In this document: in pieces, positions 61,601 to 64,000 of the stretch | How positions within the stretch are numbered: the stretch's first letter is position 1 | Layout of the letters: every line of letters starts with the position of its first letter | Assembly (NCBI RefSeq): GCF_000940805.1 | Contig: NZ_CP007142.1 | Location: 3,820,593 to 3,884,592 of the forward strand | Length of the DNA: 64,000 nucleotides | Direction of reading: 5' to 3' | DNA from: Gynuella sunshinyii YC6258 | GTDB taxonomy: Bacteria; Pseudomonadota; Gammaproteobacteria; Pseudomonadales; Natronospirillaceae | Made by a program: the position numbers and the translations under genes | Notes under the pieces: generated by a model | What the model saw: the letters and a program-made list of their open reading frames with translations, nothing else | The model's database searches: none | Told to the model about the DNA's origin: nothing

Positions 61601-64000
61601 CGCTGTACAGCAGATGCCAGTCAATCTCGACGCCCTGAACCCAGAGTTCCAACAGTTTCTCGAATTTACCCTTACGTATCCAGGCGCTCAGCATGGCCCC
61701 GGCATCTTCATCGTTGAGATTCAGCGAGGCCGCCCGGCTTTTGCGGTTCAGCTGTCCCCGATACCAGTCGTCACCATCGGCAGACTCACCGGACAGGCAT
61801 TGCAGCTGGCCACGGAGAGCCTCCATGGAACGGACGATGACCGCCGCCCGATATTCCATCGCCTCGCGGCCCACTTGCAGGGTATAGGCAATATCAGCCA
61901 GATCGGTGTCCTGGTAGTCACGCTGACCAATCACCCGCAACAACTGTTCGGCCTGAGCCTGTAGCCGTTCTTCGGTACGCGCAGACAGCACGATCATGAC
62001 ACCGTCATCGGCATTGAATAGTGCCTGCGGACGATGCTCGTCAGCGCAGTATTCCTCGATGATGGCATGAGCATTGGAGCCACCGGCACCGAAAGATGAT
62101 AATCCGGCCATACGCGGCCGTTCCTGCATGACGCCATTGATTTCCAGCTGCGGGCGCGGCCATTCAGCCAATGACTGCTGCACCACAAACGGCGTGCTGG
62201 CGAAGTCGATTTTCGGATTCAGAACCTCGCTGTGCAGACTGGGTACCAGTTGCTGATGCTGCATTTGCAGGATGATTTTGGTGAGACCGACAATACCGGC
62301 AGCGGCTTCCAGATGGCCGACATTGGATTTGACCGATCCCAGCGCGCAGAAGCCGTTATCGTCGGTCTGCCGGCGGAATGCCCGGGTCAAACCGGAGACT
62401 TCAATCGGGTCACCGAGTTCGGTGCCGGTACCATGAGCCTCAACATAACTGATGGCACGGGCATCAATGCCGGCCTTGTCGATGGTCCGGGCAATCAGCG
62501 CCGCCTGGGCGGTTGGGTTCGGCACTGTATAACCATTGGTCTTGCCACCGTGGTTGACACTGCTGGCGCGGATCAAGGCATAAATGTGGTCGCCATCCGC
62601 CACCGCACGATCCATGGGCTTGAGTACGACCGCACCAACGCCCTCGCCGGGAACAAAACCATTACCACCGGTACCGAAACTTTTACAGACACCATCGACC
62701 GACAGCATCAGCGCGGTACACAACTCAACGTAGCTGGATGGATGCAGATACATATTGGCACCGCCGGCGATAGCCACTTCGCAGTCGCCGCGCCGCAGGT
62801 ATTCGCAGGCTTCGTGAATGGCCGTCAAAGACGCCGAACACATGGTATCGATGGGAATACTCGGGCCATTGAAATTGAACAGGTAGGACACCCGGTTGGC
62901 CACGGAACAAAATGAAGTCCGTGGGAATAACTGCTCTCCAGCGGCCCACAGATCCGGTCCGTGAATACCGAAATCATATTTTGACAGCCCGACAAAGACG
63001 CCGACATTGCTGTTGTAGCGACTGTTCAGCTCGGCGCGGGTATAGCCGGCGTCTTCTATCGCGTGCCAGCAGATCTCGATAAAGAGCCGCTCGTGAGGGT
63101 CCATGTTGTAGGTTTCACGCGGCGAAATGGCAAAAAACAGCGGATCGAATTCATCAAAGCCGTTAATAAACGCACCCCAGCGCGAGTACATCTTGCCCTC
63201 GCTCTGGGCCGTGGCCGGATCGGCTTCGAAATAGTCCTGCCAGGCCCAGCGGCTGGCCGGAATTTCGGTCACACAATTGACGCCATTTGCGAGGTTCTGC
63301 CAGTAGGCATCGAGATCATCGGCCATGGGATAACGACCACTGAGACCGATAATGGCAATGGCACTGTTGGGTTCAACTGTAGGACTGGCTGCTGGTTGCG
63401 CCGGCTGGCTCAGAGTTACCGGCCGGGAGGTGCGAATGGTGACGGCGGTACTGGTGCTGGTTGCCGCCACACTTGGGGTAACTGCTGGCAGGACAGCCGC
63501 TGGCGTTGCCGGGATCGGGTTTTCCAGCCCCAGCACCTTCACCAGAACATCATGCTGAGTGTCGATAAAATGATCGACCAGGGCGTTGACGCTCTGACAT
63601 TCAAACAGCAGCGTGCTGCTGACACCCTCGAAATGTTCGGCCAGGGCATTGGTCAGTTTGACCGCCAGAATGGAATCCAGCCCGTAGGTTTCCAATGCCT
63701 CCGCCGGATTGATCTCGCGGCTGTTCATTTTCAGGGTTCTGGCGATCAGCGCGGCGAAATAGTTGCTGGCGCGATCTCTGAGTCGCCCACCATCGTAGGA
63801 GTGATTCCCTGCCGTGCCAGTGTTCCGGGGCAGTGCTGCCGGCGGTGGTAACACCGGCTCGACCACAGGCACCGCAACCGCCTCAGGTTCTGGCGCTGGC
63901 ATAGATGCAACCGCCGGCGTTGCGGACTGGCTCTGGCGAACCGTACCATCACTGCTGGCGACAATAATCTGCTGCCCCAGGTAATGAGCCGGTTGCACCG
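47691..64000 (-). CDS. Trans-AT PKS, upstream subunit, N-terminus outside the window
   Basis: At least 5435 residues; the frame runs off the right edge and the GTG at 63998 is not the true start. The visible order begins with the tail of a methyltransferase (LGQQIIVASSDG). Then ACP1 Ser109; KS1 Cys387 (DTMCSASLTA); DH His867 but Gly1035 where Asp is expected, so probably inactive; KR1 Tyr1490; C-MT with EIGAGTGGT near 1810; tandem ACP2 Ser2090 and ACP3 Ser2225, nearly identical; KS2 Cys2502; KR2 Tyr3331; ACP4 Ser3497; KS3 Cys3766 (NTACSSGL); KR3 Tyr4535; ACP5 Ser4691; KS4 Cys4949. It ends with an acidic helical tail (VFGKLFDDVLNEHLSVDEAV), a docking region. The module of KS4 is completed by KR-ACP on the next protein. 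All four KSs have intact catalytic His residues. No AT domain is present. Confidence 0.94.
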   Translation of the reverse strand, partial: VQPAHYLGQQIIVASSDGTVRQSQSATPAVASMPAPEPEAVAVPVVEPVLPPPAALPRNTGTAGNHSYDGGRLRDRASNYFAALIARTLKMNSREINPAEALETYGLDSILAVKLTNALAEHFEGVSSTLLFECQSVNALVDHFIDTQHDVLVKVLGLENPIPATPAAVLPAVTPSVAATSTSTAVTIRTSRPVTLSQPAQPAASPTVEPNSAIAIIGLSGRYPMADDLDAYWQNLANGVNCVTEIPASRWAWQDYFEADPATAQSEGKMYSRWGAFINGFDEFDPLFFAISPRETYNMDPHERLFIEICWHAIEDAGYTRAELNSRYNSNVGVFVGLSKYDFGIHGPDLWAAGEQLFPRTSFCSVANRVSYLFNFNGPSIPIDTMCSASLTAIHEACEYLRRGDCEVAIAGGANMYLHPSSYVELCTALMLSVDGVCKSFGTGGNGFVPGEGVGAVVLKPMDRAVADGDHIYALIRASSVNHGGKTNGYTVPNPTAQAALIARTIDKAGIDARAISYVEAHGTGTELGDPIEVSGLTRAFRRQTDDNGFCALGSVKSNVGHLEAAAGIVGLTKIILQMQHQQLVPSLHSEVLNPKIDFASTPFVVQQSLAEWPRPQLEINGVMQERPRMAGLSSFGAGGSNAHAIIEEYCADEHRPQALFNADDGVMIVLSARTEERLQAQAEQLLRVIGQRDYQDTDLADIAYTLQVGREAMEYRAAVIVRSMEALRGQLQCLSGESADGDDWYRGQLNRKSRAASLNLNDEDAGAMLSAWIRKGKFEKLLELWVQGVEIDWHLLYSDTSVKPRRISLPGYAFARDSFWLPTVSRTVADRGETAFNELLHRNISDLDGLKFSARFSGAEFFLADHKVKGVPVLPAMAYLEMVRTAVASTLATRLTDGSHIRLLDVVWLRPVVINDGAVELHTSIQPQADGSLSFSVCDAANPAQVHCQGRAQLLQLDQRPSLNPMEWQAAADDQRLTAENCFELSRLAGAEYGPSHQGLEQLWVGQGYVLASVNLNQWRDSDQRLVLHPGVLGSALQAMAGLLIQDQDSTDQRIRETVPFALQSLDVLAPCQSRMWALLETVDNGSDGSSYIANLGFYDPDGRLCVRVDGFTSVDTAAGQTQKTLGNQFLTPVWEAFDAVPPAPAETTQTILVIGGDSDQQVAVGARFGRQSRVITLTAGASVNEMAEVIGGAGTLDAVVWIADVTEPYFADSMIDAQQGSVLGCFRLIKALLQHGYDERSLQWCLMTFNTVSLHNESSFSACHAGLYGLAGAMAKEYPHWSVGVFDLEATDPALLTRLPAVPDVLSGETLVCRDDLWYRQQLALLPAPPAVRELCYREAGVYVVIGGAGGIGEVWSEWLIRHFGAQIVWIGRRQRDDAIDEKIRRLADIGPAPLYVSADAGDVEALQRAYDEIKQHYPEVHGIVHSAVGVMDESLAAMDEAHFCASYAAKAFVSVRLAQVFETEPLDFVLFFSSMAGFTKDHGKSGYAAGCTFSDAFAGQMARQWPSCVVRVMNWGWWGSIGIADAVPDAFKRRVEKMGIGTIAPEDGMRALETLLQGRVEQTAFMNINGGYEALNEAAGQPLQVQYLPETLPSAMPVLAERQPLEHVEAPDDIDQQAELSQQVDRMLARLMWHQLREAGVLSGSAPMQLVQQPLSPMYRRWMQQSLRVLADHGYLQPCEADAEQAIVVEQHGSQQYFTIVGADDLTDPAQDWDVWQQQLPELLESPYRGAQVRLLDKTIRALPDILNARIVATDIMFPNASMELVEGIYKHNPVSDFFNALLVDELTAYLDERLRLQPDAQIRIVEIGAGTGGTTTPVLQALRNYQGVIAEYCYTDISQAFLMHAEKTFGADNPFLTYRLFNAEKPLAEQDSAGAGSYDIAIATNVLHATANISRTLRNAKTLLRHNGLMLLNELSTNTLASHLTFGLLEGWWLYEDSHLRIPGCPMLASQSWQQVLEAEGYRQVQFPAAPVHAIGQQIVIAESDGIVRQPLVMKAPAARPRPVARPVPPAPQPLQPAVRPQIQQQLSAPVAMTPAAATTVPTVQDDAALADQARNHFRRLVAQVLKMSPTQIDTAEPLESYGIDSILVVQLTNAIKDVMADVSSTLFFEYQSIDALVGHFLNTQPQALRQLLGLDNSAGSAATVQMPVAPQPIPSPQSIQPPQPVQQLSTAAAATASPLNAEQFEDQARNHFRRLVAQVLKMSPAQIDTAEPLESYGIDSILVVQLTNAIKDVMEDVSSTLFFEHQSIDALVAHFIRTQPQRLQQLLGLTDTSTHTSPTEAVVQPLQTASPWIQAPAAQVPAVPSATVAAPAPAPVAVINNEHIAVIGMAGRYPKAANLEEFWDNLAAGRDCIDEIPAERWSLDGFYSDDPQNAVAQGKSYSKWGGFIDGFADFDALFFNISPREAINMDPQERLFIQACWEACEDAGYTRATLKQQVDQRVGVFVGITKNSFNLLAPELWLQGDQSYPRSSFASVANRVSYLFNLRGPSMPIDTMCSSSLTAVHEACEHLHRGDCDMALTGGVNLYVHPSSYIELCALKMLSGEGHCRSFGEGGDGFVPGEGVGALLLKPLSRAQADQDHIYAVIRSTAVNHDGKTNGYTVPNPAAQAQLIKTAIAKAGIDARTISYIEAHGTGTELGDPIEVAGLTDAFSQTTQERSFCALGSAKSNIGHCESAAGIAGLTKIILQLQHRQLAPSLHAEALNPNIDFSRTPFQVQRQLADWQRPVIEVNGEQREVLRTAGVSSFGAGGANAHVIVEEYPAEHITPVTMTFSAQNPALIVLSAYSDEQLRQQARRLLTALDKRGFQDVDLAAIAYTLQTGREAMPERLALTAANLEELQRKLTDYLGEESNSADVYRGSVDEQSKLLGFAAQDDDAAAMIRAWVEKQKYLKLLELWVKGLNVDWQILYGQQTPRRISLPTYPFAKTRCWAPVNRHITSAVALQGGMTLPAAAPVAELSLQLFHEHWQPQALAQSPVAFPQHVLCIGADAGLQQALVREAGIQCSFIDSGTEADVTVEALRQAMAATAEQHGAVDAVCYLAALQDQGQSGDAGQVAQVIQALSQSGQTPARLLLAGQWHDTTLNRCYLESWIGFERSLRALLPQTAVTGVYQQLGETSEQCLPWAQVLIEELTRAEPVQSVSYHQGERHVSHIVPMDLPVVGAEPVIREAGVYLITGGCGGLGRLFARHLASVYGARLILTGRGELGRDKQACLDELRALGGDALYLAADVSDADAMQAGLDQAIGRFGAINGVLHAAGLVSDRSLLEKDAQEFATILQPKVNGTLVLDDVLETALQQHQCQSMLDFVCYFGSSSACLGDFGQCDYAVANRFLMAYAGHRRRLVEQGERHGQTLTINWPLWRDGGMGIDEADKTALYLESSGQRMLEAEEGVQLFERLLQQPQDHYLVLVGEPERLQRLTDMVCQAPAQTVMVNVAAAAVSTSSEPARAELNGLSLAQSIEWDLKNQVSQLMAIPHEQLSRSRNLADFGFDSIGLTGLADALNRHFGIRLTPAVFFDCPTLAQLQAYLLKQHGPAMDAFYRAGTVETAPVPVAKPHREPVPAMTVRPAVAPKTAPVTEARQTPAATTVMPKRPATTNPQDIAIIGMSGRFPQARNIDEMWQLLAQGRSAIAEIPAERFDWRRFYGDPEAGKTNCKWLGTVPGVDEFDPLFFEISPREAREIDPRQRLLLQETWNALENAGQFGNSEIGLFVGVEGGDFMLLSAASQENSGTVTSSHEAILAARLSYFLNLSGPNMAINTACSSGLVAAHQACASLRSGECQVAVAAAVNLLLTPHSFISMSQAGLLSGEDRCYTFDRRANGLVPGEAVVAVVLKPLARALADGDDIDAVIRGSGINYDGKTNGITAPSGIAQTQLLTSVYQRHGIDPDRIEYVVAHGTGTRLGDPIEVNALCQAFRSRTERKRFCALTSCKTNLGHTFAASGLVSLVNLVQAMKHELIPASLHCEQDSDYIDWDDSPFVVNKSPRPWPVRADENRLGAISAFGMSGTNVHMVLSSADLEKAARDPIDETMPARLWVFSAKTETALKQRLTAALERLQNDEQISLTALSYTLLCGREHLKHRCALVLENRANGIRLLQQAIDGETDASLFKGAVVRDFDGSPAMESHGQELLQRCGQDQYGADFVDSLRALADLFCQGYELNWPVLFRAGQQRRLHWPGYPFAREHYWIEADFSGGLAHLPASTDEVVILAPQWQPVATDLALDAELAGCQQWIILCQPAPAWPSELAARLPNARIHTLSSQQAALAGRYEDISLQLLTLLQELQAQQHGGSLNLQLVIATAEATDQLFSGLSGLLASACQEVPALHAQVLCCEQQTPTAELAEHLLYSHGRGQLLRQRYHAGQWQYSQWQPQTTLPANAVTPWRDDGCYLITGGAGGLGLIFAADIICRAPRARVILTGRSELRGTALALLQQWQAESTQVEYHSLDVTDAGAVEIFMAGRRLHGIIHCAGVIEDAQIVDKQADELRRVYAAKVAGLIHLDQFSRQMPLEFLLSCSSLSAVMGNIGQADYAAANAFMDAYAEYRNQLVSQGRCQGLTLSINWPWWQDGGMAIDARHQQAVAAATGIGPLRTDDALLALDQLIANGVGGQRMIVSGDAERICALFAPAASQPEAALTSASAIAPTDSRGDLRDALLEALKGVFSDILQMAPAAIDITEPLASYGLDSLMITRLNQALAKVFRKLPKTVFFEYRTVSALADYLLTDFSDQCRRWVNPTTDTHTAASVPAVVSPPPAASVTAVARPAVQGFAPVAIIGLSGRYPQADNLEQFWRNLAAGKNCVTEIPAGRWPLEGFFAEDRKTAVAQGMSYSKWGGFIDGFSEFDPLFFGISPREALNMDPQERLFLQSCWHTIEDAGYTRDSLQQQCGGRVGVFAGITKTGFDLYGPMLWQRGENVFPHTSFGSVANRLSYFMNFSGPSMPVDTMCSSSLTAIHEACEHLHRGNCDLAIAGGVNLYLHPATYVGLCGAQMLADDGRCRSFGHGGNGFVPGEGVGTVLLKPLAQAEQDGDQIYAIIRGAHINHGGRTNGYTVPNPAAQAEVIRRALQKAGVDARSVSYIEAHGTGTELGDPIEIRGLSQAFAADTDATQFCAIGSAKSNIGHLEAAAGMAGLTKIILQMQHGQLVPSLHAEVLNHNIEFADTPFVVQQQLAPWPRPQLSQDGQLREIPRIAGLSSFGAGGANAHIVLQEYLPTAETVQTVPAGPALLVLSARESGRLREYARQLAQFLSERQTTADPALLHNLAFTLQMGREPMVERLAFSAGSINEAIDCFKRFAASGDADGQLFYARARKDHPEVSPATLQQWLDDGDHEQLLNSWVGGAQIDWPALYPDSHCRRISVPGYPFARETYWLADSMNATDPSTAVNDSRSPGELNLGPQDDEVFGKLFDDVLNEHLSVDEAVKQLDPTVVSDY
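49800..57018 (-). repeat. Bimodule repeat unit A (KS-KR-ACP-KS-KR-ACP)
   Basis: First of three consecutive bimodules. Module one: KS with DTMCSSSLTA, KR with GDFGQCDYA, ACP with FGFDSI. Module two: KS with NTACSSGLVA, KR with GNIGQADYA, ACP with YGLDSL. Borders are approximate (KS start to ACP end). Confidence 0.8.
57258..57840 (-). repeat. Nearly identical tandem ACP pair
   Basis: Two ACP-coding segments spaced 405 bases apart (Ser2090 and Ser2225) differ at only a handful of positions over about 150 bases. The shared protein blocks include SYGIDSILVVQLTNAIKDVM. This indicates recent duplication or ongoing gene conversion. Confidence 0.85.
60720..61490 (-). other. Dehydratase domain with lost catalytic Asp (DH*)
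   Basis: The hot-dog DH fold is present with an intact HxxxGxxxxP motif (DHKVKGVPVLPA, His867). The second catalytic motif, normally DSALQ, reads VLGSALQ, with Gly1035 at codon 60894-60896. The two other DH domains in the window have LMDSALQ. The module therefore probably leaves a beta-hydroxy group. Confidence 0.8.

Noticed and set aside
20487-64000. Many plus-strand open frames of 60-350 codons across the PKS region
   Set aside because: They lie opposite intact PKS domains with catalytic motifs, have no recognisable domains, and are expected in GC-rich DNA.
63990-64000. GTG at 63998 as the start of the upstream PKS
   Set aside because: The first residues are the tail of a methyltransferase domain that is complete in the other modules, so the gene continues beyond the window.
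1-64000. CRISPR array, rRNA or tRNA genes
   Set aside because: No regularly spaced repeats and no recognisable RNA gene sequences were seen on either strand.
20487-64000. Beta-branching (HMGS) cassette or integrated AT domains
   Set aside because: No GHSxG AT motif occurs inside the PKS proteins, and no HMGS or enoyl-CoA hydratase-like genes are present; the ACPs lack the Trp marker of branching.

Overview
The window looks like a gammaproteobacterial chromosome segment. Supporting signs are a TetA-type MFS carrier, a class M sirtuin/macrodomain pair, AraC, LysR and HxlR regulators, a chemoreceptor and an IS630 relic. The genus cannot be fixed from sequence alone. The genes left of about 4.9 kb and those at 13.5-17.3 kb are visibly AT-rich. 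The polyketide synthase (PKS) genes right of 20.5 kb are clearly more GC-rich, so the segment is compositionally mosaic.

Left arm (1-4.9 kb): a decayed IS630-type transposase abuts a two-gene macrodomain plus SirTM sirtuin operon (reversible protein ADP-ribosylation). Next come a lipoprotein with two SnoaL/NTF2-like domains, an AraC regulator and the wreck of an HxlR regulator, with a long palindrome that could be its operator.

Catabolic operon (4.9-11.9 kb, minus strand): eight tightly packed genes encode an alpha/beta hydrolase, an EthD-like protein, a two-module VOC (extradiol-type) dioxygenase, a Rieske ferredoxin, an FAD monooxygenase, a cupin, an FAH-family hydrolase and an NAD-dependent sugar-acid/epimerase-type dehydrogenase. 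A divergent LysR regulator carries a perfect T-N11-A palindrome in front of it. The set reads as hydroxylation, ring cleavage and C-C hydrolysis of an unknown aromatic substrate. A MITE-like repeat sits between the regulator and the operon, and a second copy lies 5 kb away.

Middle (13.5-17.8 kb): a chemoreceptor, a separate secreted single-Cache protein, then a stand-alone malonyl-CoA acyltransferase with an unusual C-terminal extension.

PKS locus (16.1-64 kb, minus strand): a trans-acyltransferase PKS. Three giant proteins contain no AT domain and are followed by a PfaD-type trans enoylreductase and an MFS exporter, then a strong intrinsic terminator. The AT gene lies beyond the terminator with its own candidate promoter. 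Visible order: (MT end)-ACP / KS-DH*-KR-MT-ACP-ACP / KS-KR-ACP / KS-KR-ACP / KS // KR-ACP / KS-KR-ACP / KS-KR-ACP / KS-KR-ACP / KS-DH-KR-MT // ACP-ACP / KS-DH-KR-ACP / KS0-ACP-TE. The six DH-less modules form three repeats of one bimodule in which two KS types, two KR types and two ACP types alternate strictly. Read colinearly, this predicts a 1,3-polyol ending in a methylated dienoate (unless the trans-ER acts there), released by the thioesterase. The locus continues past the right edge, so the starter end is not visible.
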